From BOG-908 sp963692875 (GTDB taxonomy: Bacteria > Pseudomonadota > Alphaproteobacteria > Acetobacterales > Acetobacteraceae): 64,000 nucleotides of DNA. The first letter of the stretch is position 1; every line of letters begins with the position of its first letter. Where the stretch lies: NCBI GenBank assembly GCA_965198755.1, contig OZ240673.1, positions 2,294,001-2,358,000 on the forward strand, read 5' to 3'. Below the pieces are notes generated by a model. The model was not told where the DNA came from and did no database searches. It was given only the letters and a program-made list of their open reading frames with translations. Made by a program: the position numbers and the translations under genes. Positions 9,062-17,410 of this stretch are shown here, piece after piece.

Positions 9062-10087
9062 CAAGCAGTTAGGCCGTTCCTCCTGAGCAACATCGCCATC
9101 CTTCTCCTCCCCGGCTTCTCCCACCTCGGCCTCGCCGCCATCATCGAGCCGCTCTTCGTCGCCAACTGGCTCGCCCACCGCCCCATCCACGCCTGGACCA
9201 TCGTCTCCACCGACGGCAAACCTATCCGCGCCACCAACGGCCTGGTGACGCAGCCCGACACCGATCTCTCCGGCGTCACCGCGTGCGAGACCGTCCTGGT
9301 GCTGGCGAGCTTCGACGCCCATCAGGCAGCGCGCCACAGGGCTGCGCGCGCCTGGCTGCGCCGCACGGCCCGCGCCGGCGCCGAAATCGGCGGCATTGAG
9401 AACGGCAGCCTGCTGCTCGCCGAGACCGGCCTGCTGAACGGCCGCCAGGTCGCGGTGCACTGGGACAACCTGCCGGGCATCCGGGAGCGCTACCCCCAGG
9501 TGCGCACGGTCGAGCAGCTCTACGCCCGCAGCGGCCGCGTTTTCACCTGCGCCGGCGCCGCATCGGTGCTCGACCTGATGGTCGCCTGGATCGGCTGGCA
9601 CGGCGAGCCTGACCTCGCCGCCGAAGTCGCCCAGCACCTGCTGCTCGGCCACGCGCGCGCCGCCGACGCGCCCCAGCGGCCAACGGCCTCGCCGCAAGGT
9701 GCCGGCGAACCCGACACGAAAGTCGCCGCCGTACAGGAGCTCATGCGCGCGCACCTCGAAGACCCGCTCCCCTGCGACGCGCTCGCAGCACGGGTCGGCT
9801 TGTCCCTGCGGCAGCTCGAGCGCCGCATGCAGCGCCACTCCGGCCGCTCGGTGGTGCAGGAATACCTGATGCTACGGCTGTCGCGCGCGCACCAGCTTCT
9901 GCAACAGACCGAACTCGAGGTCACCGACGTCTCGCTGGCCTGCGGCTTCGCTTCTCCGTCGTATTTCTCGCGGGCGTATCGGCGGAGTTTTGGTTGCCTG
10001 CCGAGCGAGGACCGACGGCAGTCTGTTGCGGCGCCAGTAAGCAGTTCTTTTTTGAAAAAAAGAACCAAAAAACTTTTGTTCCCTTAA
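9062..10087 (+). CDS. GlxA-type (DJ-1/PfpI plus AraC) transcriptional regulator, start codon missing
   Basis: The frame encodes an N-terminal DJ-1/PfpI-like domain (NIAILLLPGFSHLGLAAI from about 9086, then HWDNLPGIRERYPQ) and a C-terminal AraC HTH pair (LAARVGLSLRQLERRM and VTDVSLACGFASPSYFSRAY). Regulators of this build often control choline, betaine or carnitine catabolism, which would suit the neighbours. No ATG, GTG or TTG exists in frame upstream of the domain, because a palindromic element occupies the 5' end. The first normal start (GTG 9245) would drop about 60 residues of the DJ-1 domain. The last 13 or so residues are also encoded by an element. Either a non-standard start is used or the gene is damaged. 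The start given is only the extent of homology. Confidence 0.75.
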   Translation, partial: QAVRPFLLSNIAILLLPGFSHLGLAAIIEPLFVANWLAHRPIHAWTIVSTDGKPIRATNGLVTQPDTDLSGVTACETVLVLASFDAHQAARHRAARAWLRRTARAGAEIGGIENGSLLLAETGLLNGRQVAVHWDNLPGIRERYPQVRTVEQLYARSGRVFTCAGAASVLDLMVAWIGWHGEPDLAAEVAQHLLLGHARAADAPQRPTASPQGAGEPDTKVAAVQELMRAHLEDPLPCDALAARVGLSLRQLERRMQRHSGRSVVQEYLMLRLSRAHQLLQQTELEVTDVSLACGFASPSYFSRAYRRSFGCLPSEDRRQSVAAPVSSSFLKKRTKKLLFP

Positions 10088-10172
10088 GCGCGCGCTGCCG
10101 GAGACTCCGCGACAGCCTTACTAAAAATTTTTTTTGCTGCTTTTTCCAAAAAGCAGGCCTTGCTTGCTTCAC
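10037..10172. repeat. Palindromic element, two-armed copy
   Basis: Overlaps the 3' end of the AraC-type gene and encodes its final SSSFLKKRTKKLLFP residues. It ends against the stop codon of the aldehyde dehydrogenase gene, so it separates two convergent genes. Confidence 0.9.
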
Positions 10173-11593
10173 CCATAACCAATCACACCCTTGATCTCGG
10201 TGAAGTCGTCAAACCCGAACGCGCCGTACTCCCGCCCATTGCCCGACCGCTTATACCCCCCAAACGGCGCCCCCAAATCGAGCGCCGGATCGTTCACGTA
10301 GATCGTTCCCGCACGCAAAGCCGCCGCCACCGCGCGCGCCTGCCCGATATCGGCGCCGTGCACGTAAGCAGCCAGGCCGTACTCCGTGTCGTTGGCGATT
10401 CGAATGGCTTCGTCCACGCTGTCGTATGGGATAATGGTGACGACAGGCCCGAAGATCTCGTCGCGCGCCACGTCCATCTCCGGCGTCACGCCGGCGAACA
10501 CGGTCGGGCGCACGAAGAACCCGTGCGCCATGCCGTCCGGCCGCCCGCCGCCGCCCTCGACAAGCGTGGCACCCTGCGCAATTCCGCTAAGGATCAGACG
10601 CTGCACGTGGTCGAACTGACGCTGGCTGATCAGCGGCCCCATGGTGGTCTCCGGGTCTGCGGGCAGCCCAACCCGCATCGCCCGAGCGGCGACGCGGGCC
10701 AAGTCTTTCGCTTCGTCGTGGCGGCCGCGCGGCACCAGCAAGCGGGTCGGCGCGTCGCAGGACTGGCCGGTGTTGGCAAAGCAGGTGGCGCAGCAACTGC
10801 CAACCGCCTCCGCCAGGTCGGCATCCGGCAGCACGATGAACGGAGATTTGCCCCCTAGTTCCTGCAGCACGCGCTTCACCCCCGGCGCCGCGACCATCGC
10901 GACATCGATGCCCGCGCGTGTGGACCCGGTAAACGACACCAAGTCGACCTCCGAATGAGCAGCGAGCGCGCGGCCCGCGCCCGGACCGTCGCCATGGACC
11001 AGGTTAAACACGCCGGGCGGCACGCCGGCTTCGTCGACGATCTCGGCGAAGATGGTGGCGCTGACCGGCGTGAGCTCGCTCGGCTTCAGCACCATCGTAC
11101 AACCGGTGGCCAGAGCGGGCGCCACCTTCACCACGATCTGGTTCAACGGCCAGTTCCACGGCGTGATCAGGGCGGCAACGCCGGCGGCTTCGCGGATGAT
11201 CCGCGTGCTTCCCTGGCTATAGCCGAAACGGTAATCGCGCAGTGTCTCCACCGCCGCCTGCAAGTGCGCAAGCCCGATCGAGACTTGCGGATCGCGCGCG
11301 AAGCCCGCCGGGGCGCCGAGTTCGCGCACCAGTGCTGCCACAAGGTCCGGTATTCGCCGTTCGTAACCGGCGGCAATCCGGGCGAGCAGGTCGAGTCGCT
11401 CGACACGCGTGCTCGCTGCATAGGCCGGGAAAGCCGCACGAGCCGCTCGCACCGCTCGATCCACGTCCGCCGCGTCGCCGAGCGCCACCTGCGCGAAGCC
11501 CCGCCCTGTCGCCGGATCGACGACGTCCGCCCGTGCAGACGAGATCGGCTCCGTCCAAGCGCCGCCGACGTAGAACAATGTTGCATCGGCCAT
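10169..11593 (-). CDS. NAD(P)-dependent aldehyde dehydrogenase
   Basis: Oxidises an aldehyde to the acid. The 474-residue product from MADATLFYVGGAW (ATG at 11593) has the family motifs ITPWNWPLNQI, KPSELTPVSA, FTGSTRAG, the catalytic Glu in LQELGGKSP and the catalytic Cys in NTGQSCDAPTR (about residue 278). EIFGPVVTIIPY and PFGGYKRSGNGREYG close the protein. An upstream ATG at 11635 is possible. It lies convergent to the AraC-type gene. Together with the GMC oxidoreductase it could make an alcohol-aldehyde-acid route. Confidence 0.94.
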   Translation of the reverse strand: MADATLFYVGGAWTEPISSARADVVDPATGRGFAQVALGDAADVDRAVRAARAAFPAYAASTRVERLDLLARIAAGYERRIPDLVAALVRELGAPAGFARDPQVSIGLAHLQAAVETLRDYRFGYSQGSTRIIREAAGVAALITPWNWPLNQIVVKVAPALATGCTMVLKPSELTPVSATIFAEIVDEAGVPPGVFNLVHGDGPGAGRALAAHSEVDLVSFTGSTRAGIDVAMVAAPGVKRVLQELGGKSPFIVLPDADLAEAVGSCCATCFANTGQSCDAPTRLLVPRGRHDEAKDLARVAARAMRVGLPADPETTMGPLISQRQFDHVQRLILSGIAQGATLVEGGGGRPDGMAHGFFVRPTVFAGVTPEMDVARDEIFGPVVTIIPYDSVDEAIRIANDTEYGLAAYVHGADIGQARAVAAALRAGTIYVNDPALDLGAPFGGYKRSGNGREYGAFGFDDFTEIKGVIGYG

Positions 11594-11659
11594 CTCGGTC
11601 AGGCGCCTCGGGGTCTGTTGAGAGCGCTCGGGCAACGAACTTGCGAACCTGGGCGCTCC

Positions 11660-11790
11660 GAAGAAAGAAAACCTGCTTTTTCAAAAAGCAGCAAAAAACG
11701 TTTGGTCCTGCTGTCGCGGGTTCTCCTGCGAGGCGTGCCGAGAGAACAAGAGTACTGGCTTGGCTTTCAGAAAGCACTGCCTGTTTTCAG
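11660..11790. repeat. Palindromic element, degenerate copy
   Basis: The left arm, with CTGCTTTTTCAAAAAGCAG, is clear; the right arm is decayed. It lies at the 3' end of the MHYT remnant and supplies the last codons of that open frame. Confidence 0.75.
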
Positions 11791-12267
11791 GAAGCAAGTT
11801 CGGCGCTGCCGGACACACAATCAGTCGGACGATCCGACCGAGCGTGAAACTCCCCTGCAGCCGCATCGCAGCGACACCCACGTAATGCATGCCGCCAATG
11901 GACGCCGTTAGCAGGGTTGCGCCGCAGACCACGCGGACCACCACCGGCAGGCGCGACAGGGCTACCCCGAACCCGGCAAATGCGCCCAGCACGGCGATGA
12001 CGATCGACCAGCCAGTTTCGCCGATATCGTAGCTGACGGCGATCCCGGGCATGAAACCCAGCATGGCGATGAAGTGCAGCGACCAGACGCCGCCACCGAA
12101 CACAAACCGGCAATCGCCAGCCAGGTCACCCGCAGCCATCGGTCAGCAACCCTGGCTCTCGAGAGCAGCGCAGACGCCGTGAAGCAGGACAGCAAGCAGA
12201 TGAACGCTGCGACCGCAAGCAGCCGATTATCATGCTGGTTTAAAACGCAACCGACTATCCTGAGCAT
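11780..12267 (-). pseudogene. MHYT-domain membrane sensor, frameshifted and truncated
   Basis: The frame from ATG 12267 reads MLRIVGCVLNQHDNRLL, then TM segments ending at RWLRVTWLAIAG. The homology continues in another frame as FGGGVWSLHFIAML, AVSYDIGETGWS and GGMHYVGVAAMRLQG, the repeated WSxHF/MHYxG motifs of MHYT domains. A one-base loss near 12103-12108 would explain the switch. MHYT domains usually sit in front of GGDEF/EAL or kinase domains; none follows, because the sequence breaks off at a decayed palindromic element. A dead gene is the simplest reading. Confidence 0.7.
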
Positions 12268-12832
12268 CTCTCTGTCTGTCCGAATGTCACCTCCCAAGAT
12301 GAACGCGCAGACTTAAGACGGGGTAAATGGGCTCTGGCGACCGAACGACTGACCTATCAACGATGTAAGGCAACGAGTTCTTGCTCATCAAAACTTTGGT
12401 CCGCTCAGCGCACGGCGTAGGCCCGGTCGACGACAGCGCTAACGAAGTCTTTGCTTATTCATCCTAGAAAGGAGGTGTTGCGTTGCTGCCCTGCGAACCT
12501 CTTAATCAGCAACAATCCGCTGTGCTTCCCCAAAGACTGCCACTCGAGCCGGAAAACCAGACGTGATTTCTGAATCGCAGCGGACCCTTAGTTTTGCCAT
12601 GTTGGCGTTCCGACTGGTGCGCGCCGTTACCCAGAAATTGATACCGTTCGGTCTTTCAGAGAAGTGCTTATCTCGCGTGTTCTCCCCGCCAAGAAGACAA
12701 GCCCGCCATACAGCAGCCCGAGCTGATCAGATGCCCGTCATTTCTCGTGCAGATAACTTGCTGCTGGAGGTCGTCAAACCCCAAACCATGACAACCCAGG
12801 CTGTCGCCATTGTAGAGTCCGGGCGGCATCAC
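12268..12832. other. No supported gene; remnant sequence
   Basis: Several frames are open, but none shows recognisable motifs or a ribosome-binding site with a good start. AAAACTTTGGTCCGCT near 12390 looks like a decayed arm of the palindromic element. A perfect AGAAAGGAGGTG lies at about 12466-12477 with no convincing gene behind it. Confidence 0.5.
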
Positions 12833-13111
12833 CTAGGAGTGGAAGACAGGTGCCGCGTCGCCACGCTGCATCGGGGCGTCATAGCGCGAGGTTGCGGCCG
12901 ACGCCGGCCCGTCGATCACTCTGCGCTGCAGCATAGGCGCACGCAGCAGCACAGGCGCGAGGTCGTAGGTGTCCGAGACCAGCGGCGTTCCGGGCGCAGT
13001 CTAGTCCGCCGCCTTGAAGCTGTCCGACAAGGCGACGCTCACCGGCACCGAGTCCGCCCGTTGCCAAGCCACCGGTGCTATCACCACACCCGATTTACAG
13101 GCTTTCAGCTT
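12833..13111 (-). pseudogene. Possible gene fossil of unknown function with one in-frame TAG
   Basis: Read on the minus strand, one frame gives protein-like sequence: KSGVVIAPVAWQRADSVPV, ALSDSFKAAD, a TAG at 13001-13003, then TPLVSDTYDLAPVLLRAP and SRYDAPMQRGDAAPVFHS before a second stop at 12833. Codon third positions are GC-rich in the region's manner. No start codon is clear and I do not recognise the family. It may be a remnant of a real gene or chance. Confidence 0.35.
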
Positions 13112-13229
13112 TTACACGCGCGCATGTCTACGTCTTTACAGCATTCATGCCCACCACACACGTTAGCCAAGAAAATTCCGTTTCCAGCGCGTAGATGGTT
13201 CACACCGCCAACGCGACGGAGCAACCATC

Positions 13230-13397
13230 ATGACCCATGCCGCGCCTTCTCCCGACTTCTACGACGACGGCCTGGTTCACAGCCACGATTGGTCGCGCAG
13301 CACGCCCCCAGGCGGCAAGCATGGCGAGCGCACCCACCAGGGCAGCGCCGAGTTCGACAAGACCGCGCCGCACGAGCCGCGCCGGACGGCCAACTAA
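13230..13397 (+). CDS. Small hypothetical protein (55 aa)
   Basis: The ATG at 13230 opens a 55-codon frame beginning MTHAAPSPDFYDDGLVHSHD and ending EPRRTAN. Almost every codon ends in G or C, as in the neighbouring real genes, and the protein is hydrophilic with several His and Asp. A weak CGGAG lies about ten bases upstream. I do not recognise a function. Codon use and the defined start support a real gene more than the surrounding remnant sequence does. Confidence 0.55.
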   Translation: MTHAAPSPDFYDDGLVHSHDWSRSTPPGGKHGERTHQGSAEFDKTAPHEPRRTAN

Positions 13398-13465
13398 ACA
13401 CACCTGGCCGGCTAGTAATCGGCAGCAGGCTCTCTCGCCTGCCACCGAGGCTGCCCGACTTAGGT

Positions 13466-13605
13466 GAGCAGCAAGCAAACAGTTTTTTGAAAAAAAGAAC
13501 CAAAAAACTTTTGTCTATCAAGTCGCGACTTGTGAAACGCTCCTCTTCAGCTATCCGCGACAGCGAAACCAGATGTCTTTTGATGATTTTCTCGTGAAAA
13601 AGGGC
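13466..13605. repeat. Palindromic element, right arm decayed
   Basis: The left arm is intact with GTTTTTTGAAAAAAAGAAC. The middle contains GACTTGTGAAACGCTC and CGCGACAGC. The right arm is mutated. The rest of the gap up to tpiA (13606-13743) has no gene that I can support. Confidence 0.8.
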
Positions 13606-13743
13606 GCACTCTTAGTCCCTGCGCCAGACAGAACGGCAGACTTTACAATTCAAAACCTAATAACCAAACCTCCAAATCCGAGCGCCCCTCCCTTCGACAG
13701 CCACCTAGCGAGCCCGCGACGCACCTGCCGTTCCACAGCCCAC

Positions 13744-14484
13744 CTACAGCGTCTCCACCGCCTGCCGTGCGATCGCCAGGAAACTCTCCGCATGCAGGGA
13801 GGCGCCGCCGATCAGCGCCCCCCCAACCTCCGGCACGGCCAGAAAAGCCGCTGCGTTGTCGGCTTTCACCGATCCCCCATACAGGATCCGCAATCCAAGC
13901 CCCGCTACGCCCAACCGCGCGCGCAGGCTCGCACGGATATGATTGTGCACCGTGGCCACCTCCTCCAAAGCCGGTACCCGTCCTGTGCCAATCGCCCACA
14001 CCGGCTCGTAGGCCAGCACGCCGGCGAACCCGTCCGGCAGGCTTTCCGCAAGTTGCCGGCTCACCACCTCCTGCTCACGCCCGGCGTCGCGCTCGGCCTC
14101 CGTCTCGCCCACGCACACGATCGGCGACAGCCCGGCCCGCATCGCTGCCCGCACCTTCGCGCGCACCTGCATGCTGGTCTCCCCGCGGGTGTGCCGTCGT
14201 TCGGAGTGGCCGAGGATCACCGCGGTGCAACCGGCATCAGCCAGCATCTCGGCAGCCACGTCGCCGGTATGTGCGCCGCACGGTTCGGCCGCGCAGTCCT
14301 GGCCCCCGATCGCCACCTTGGTGTCGCCGAGAATGTCCGTCACCATCGCTATCTGCAGGAATGACGGGCAGACCAACAAGTCGCACGCCAGCCCGGCCGC
14401 CTGGTCGCGCAGTGCCCCGGCCAGCGCGGCGCACTCCACTGTCAGGCCGTTCATCTTCCAATTTCCGGCGATCAGTTGGCGCAT
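13744..14484 (-). CDS. tpiA: Triosephosphate isomerase
   Basis: Interconverts dihydroxyacetone phosphate and glyceraldehyde 3-phosphate. The 246-residue product has the substrate-binding Asn/Lys in IAGNWKMN, the electrophilic His in VILGHSERR, the catalytic Glu in LAYEPVWAIGTG and the phosphate-binding ILYGGSVKADN and GALIGGASL. AGGAAGG precedes the ATG at 14484. It lies downstream of pgk and gap on the same strand, with a small secreted-protein gene in between. Confidence 0.97.
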   Translation of the reverse strand: MRQLIAGNWKMNGLTVECAALAGALRDQAAGLACDLLVCPSFLQIAMVTDILGDTKVAIGGQDCAAEPCGAHTGDVAAEMLADAGCTAVILGHSERRHTRGETSMQVRAKVRAAMRAGLSPIVCVGETEAERDAGREQEVVSRQLAESLPDGFAGVLAYEPVWAIGTGRVPALEEVATVHNHIRASLRARLGVAGLGLRILYGGSVKADNAAAFLAVPEVGGALIGGASLHAESFLAIARQAVETL

Positions 14485-14496
14485 GGAGCCTTCCTA

Positions 14497-14610
14497 AAGC
14501 AAGGAAGCAGTTCTTTTCAAAAAAAGAACCAAAACTCTAGCGCCCTTCGTGCCGGCGGCTCGAACAGCCCGTCTCAACTGCCCGAGACAGCCGGGACCAG
14601 AGCTCCCTGT
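14497..14610. repeat. Palindromic element, mostly one arm
   Basis: The left arm AGTTCTTTTCAAAAAAAGAACC is shortened. The rest is decayed, though GAGACAGCCGGGACCAGA still matches the right half. Confidence 0.7.
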
Positions 14611-14681
14611 CCACTATGCCGAACCCCGGTTTGCCTGCTTCGCTCCCAACCCTAAGCGTCAGCGCCAAAGCAACGGCCGCC

Positions 14682-15059
14682 TCAGTTCACCGGAACACTC
14701 AGCCCCAACCCCGCCGCGGCCGCCTTGCGGTTGTCCAGCGCGGCCTCCTGGCTGGACCCGAACGAGAAGCCCTCGCCCTGATACGGCAGTTTGGGCGAAA
14801 GCAGCTTCGGGGAAAGCTGGGCTTCCTGCCGGACCGCGCCACGTGGCGCTTCCACGTCCTGGTTCGGCACCGGGGCCGCCTGATAAATCGCGTTCTGAAA
14901 CGTCAGCGCCTTGGAAGGTGCCGCCTGTCCCAGCGGTCCCAGGTCGCTCATCTCGACATGCATGCTGGTAGTATCGCTGTCCGGCGCTGCAGCGCACAAA
15001 ACAAACGGTGCGACGACGGCACAGATACCATAACAGGTTCGCAAGAGTTTGCTGTCCAT
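14682..15059 (-). CDS. Secreted hypothetical protein
   Basis: A 125-residue frame with an N-terminal signal-like segment (LLRTCYGICAVVAPFVLC followed by AAAPDSD). The mature part is polar and rich in Ala, Pro and Gln (NAIYQAAPVPNQDVEAP, PKLPYQGEGFSFGSSQEAA). The C terminus reads AAAAGLGLSVPVN. I do not recognise a family. It is on the same strand between pgk and tpiA and has GC-rich third positions. The cysteine in the hydrophobic stretch leaves a lipoprotein possible. Confidence 0.65.
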   Translation of the reverse strand: MDSKLLRTCYGICAVVAPFVLCAAAPDSDTTSMHVEMSDLGPLGQAAPSKALTFQNAIYQAAPVPNQDVEAPRGAVRQEAQLSPKLLSPKLPYQGEGFSFGSSQEAALDNRKAAAAGLGLSVPVN

Positions 15060-15165
15060 GTCTGGACCATGAGGATTTTTTCATCGACGATCAACCGAAA
15101 TCAGCCGCCAGGTTAACCTTTTCGAAACCCTCCACCCTGGCGCCCCGCCCACCCGCGGGCACCCG

Positions 15166-16377
15166 TCACGCCGGGATGATAACCCCGTCCAGCGACTGCA
15201 GCGCCAGTATCCCCGGCAGCATTTTCCCCTCCAGCCACTCCAGAAACGCCCCGCCCGCGGTGGAAACGTAGCTGATGTCGTCCACCACCCCGGCGTGCTT
15301 CAGCGCCGCCACCGTGTCCCCGCCGCCGGCCACCGACCGCAACTGCCCGGCCTTTGTCGCCTCCGCCACCGCATGCGCCAGCGCCACCGTCGCCGCATCG
15401 AACGGCGGCGTCTCGAACGCCCCCAACGGCCCGTTCCAAACCAGCGTCCGCAGTCCGGGCAGCCGCGCCACCAGTGCGGCCACCGTCGCCGGCCCCACAT
15501 CCAATATCATCGCATCTGCCGGCACCTCCCCGATCGGCACCACCCGCGTCGGCGGGTCGGCCCGGAACTCGGTCGCCGTCACCGCGTCCACCGGGAGAAC
15601 GATCTCGCACCCCCCCGCCCGCGCCTGAGCCAGTATCTCGCGCGCCGTCTCGTGCATGTCCGGCTCCTGCAAGGACCGGCCAACCGTCACCCCCTGCGCG
15701 GCCAGGAACGTGTTGGCCATCGCGCCGCCGATCACCAGCACGTCCACCCGCCCCATCATGTTGCCCAACAGCGCGAGCTTGGTGCTCACCTTCGCCCCGC
15801 CCACGATCGCCGCCACCGGCCGCTCCGGATGGTCCAGCGCCGCACTCAACGCCTCCAGCTCGCGCTGCATCAGCCGCCCCGCATGGCTCGGCAAATGCCG
15901 CGCCACCCCCTCCGTGCTCGCATGCGCCCGGTGCGCCGCCGAAAACGCGTCGTTGACGTAGATGTCAGCCAGCGTCGCCAGCCGCCGCGCCATCTCCGGG
16001 TCGTTCTCCTCCTCGCCGGCGTGAAACCGCGTGTTCTCCAACACCAGCACCTGACCGTTCTCCAGCCGCGCCACCGCGTCCTCCGCCACCGGCCCCAGAC
16101 AATCGTCGGCAAAGAACACGTCCATCCCCAGCACGTCGCGCAACGCTGCCGACACCGGCCGCAACGACATCGCCTCCACCCGCTGCCCGCGCGGTCTGTC
16201 GAAATGACTCACCACGATCACCCGCGCCCCCGCCTCCGCCAGCTCGCGTATCGTCGGCGACAACCGCTCGATCCGCGTCAGGTCGGTGATCCGCCCGTCC
16301 CGCACCGGAACGTTCAAGTCCGCGCGTAGAAGAACCCGCTTGCTGGAAACGTCTACGCCGTCGAGGGTCTTGAACAT
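15166..16377 (-). CDS. pgk: Phosphoglycerate kinase
   Basis: Transfers phosphate from 1,3-bisphosphoglycerate to ADP. The start MFKTLDGVDVSSKRVLLRADLN at 16377 has ACGGAGTG about eight bases upstream and gives 403 residues, the usual size. Family motifs are VLLRADLNVPV, VVSHFDRPRG, LENTRFHAGEEEND, VGGAKVSTKLALL, WNGPLGAFE and the nucleotide-binding VAGGGDTVAAL near the C terminus. An in-frame extension to 16506 is repeat-derived. It stands between gap and tpiA, so three consecutive glycolytic steps are encoded within 5 kb. Confidence 0.97.
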   Translation of the reverse strand: MFKTLDGVDVSSKRVLLRADLNVPVRDGRITDLTRIERLSPTIRELAEAGARVIVVSHFDRPRGQRVEAMSLRPVSAALRDVLGMDVFFADDCLGPVAEDAVARLENGQVLVLENTRFHAGEEENDPEMARRLATLADIYVNDAFSAAHRAHASTEGVARHLPSHAGRLMQRELEALSAALDHPERPVAAIVGGAKVSTKLALLGNMMGRVDVLVIGGAMANTFLAAQGVTVGRSLQEPDMHETAREILAQARAGGCEIVLPVDAVTATEFRADPPTRVVPIGEVPADAMILDVGPATVAALVARLPGLRTLVWNGPLGAFETPPFDAATVALAHAVAEATKAGQLRSVAGGGDTVAALKHAGVVDDISYVSTAGGAFLEWLEGKMLPGILALQSLDGVIIPA

Positions 16378-16390
16378 CGGGTGCACTCCG

Positions 16391-16560
16391 TAAGGAAGAA
16401 AGCAGTTCTTTTTTGAAAAAAAGAACCAAAAAACTTTTGTTTCTCCGGCATCCGACTGTCGACTCACCCGCGCCCACGGGATGAGGCCTCTCAACCCCGA
16501 TACCAAGTCTCAGACGCCGAACCCCAACAAACAACGCGAGGCCTGCTTGTTTGAAAAGAT
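16391..16560. repeat. Palindromic element, one clear arm
   Basis: The left arm is intact with the GTTC-type hairpin. The right part is decayed apart from GAGGCCTGCTTGTTTGAAAAG near 16538-16558. It lies just upstream of pgk. Confidence 0.75.
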
Positions 16561-16606
16561 TGTTATCTTCTTTGCTTAAGACGCGGCGACAAACAGGTGA
16601 AAAATC

Positions 16607-16942
16607 CTACTCAGCGTGGCTAGCATAATGATTGAAGACGCTTTCGATGATGTGGTCTGCTTTAGCCTTCTGTGCGGCGGTGGGCGTGCGCGCATCTTCG
16701 AAATCGATTTGGTGCGGGTATCCAGTTCCCGACCCCACGACTAGGTGAGTTATGTCAGGCAGGCCGCGTCCAGTGTAGTCCTTAGACACCTCGTCAAGTA
16801 ACGCTTTCCACGGGCCTTGGGACGGAATACCGACTAACTTGCCTAAATCGCCGTATGTGAGCTTTTTCCGCCCTTTTGCATGTTCCTCTATAACGCGAAT
16901 TACATCCGGTTTTTTGCTGGCATAAGGAACAACGATCGGCAT
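16607..16942 (-). CDS. Hypothetical protein (111 aa)
   Basis: Starts MPIVVPYASKKPDVIRVIEE and continues with KLTYGDLGKLVGIPSQGPWK and DYTGRGLPDITHLVVGSGTGYP, ending in FNHYASHAE. The protein is compact and soluble with no TM segment. I recall similar uncharacterised bacterial proteins but no known function. Base composition is lower in GC than pgk and gap around it, which hints at acquisition. It splits the gap-pgk pair. Confidence 0.75.
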   Translation of the reverse strand: MPIVVPYASKKPDVIRVIEEHAKGRKKLTYGDLGKLVGIPSQGPWKALLDEVSKDYTGRGLPDITHLVVGSGTGYPHQIDFEDARTPTAAQKAKADHIIESVFNHYASHAE

Positions 16943-17410
16943 CTGGGGCTTCCTTCTGTGGATTATGCTTCAGGTCACAATGTTTCTGCTGCGCGATCAC
17001 CGCCAGCTTCTCCTTGAACGCCGCCTCGTCCTTTTTTGTGCGGGTTCCGTGAAGCTGTCAGCCATGGAAGGTTAGACATCTACCCGCCAGCTCGTTAAGG
17101 GCCGCTTCCGCCCGCTGCACGCCATCCACGCCCTACTTCGTCCGTTTGTTATACCGAAATCAACTTAGCACCGTAATGACGCAGGTGCTTCTCAGAGCTG
17201 TACTGGCAGACAGCCTTGATGTCGCGCATGAGGACGTCACGCGCCGAAACTCTTGCAAAACTTGACCTGGTGAGTCGTCTGGCGCGCGTTTGAAAGCACC
17301 GGAGCGGAACGGCTTTATTGGCCGTGAGCACAGGCGTGTCGTGCGAGCAGCACGTGGTTGCATGACCAATGCGCGTCAGACAGCCGCCAGAGCGAGTTTG
17401 GCACCCCCCC
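16943..17410. other. Gap with gene remnants, no intact gene
   Basis: On the minus strand near 16975-17035 a frame reads KKDEAAFKEKLAVIAQQKH. This looks like part of a small protein, shifted out of frame from the ATG near 17061. A second frame ends RDIKAVCQYSSEKHLRHYG near 17162-17235. Neither has a complete start-to-stop gene, so both are most likely debris at an insertion-prone site upstream of 16607-16942. Confidence 0.45.

Noticed and set aside
12466..12477. AGAAAGGAGGTG, resembling the 3' end of 16S rRNA or a strong ribosome-binding site
   Set aside because: The surrounding bases do not continue into rRNA and no gene starts within range. Chance is likely.
12563..13597. A 344-codon plus-strand frame in the debris region
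   Set aside because: No motif, irregular codon use, and it passes through repeat sequence and overlaps the better-supported small protein at 13230.
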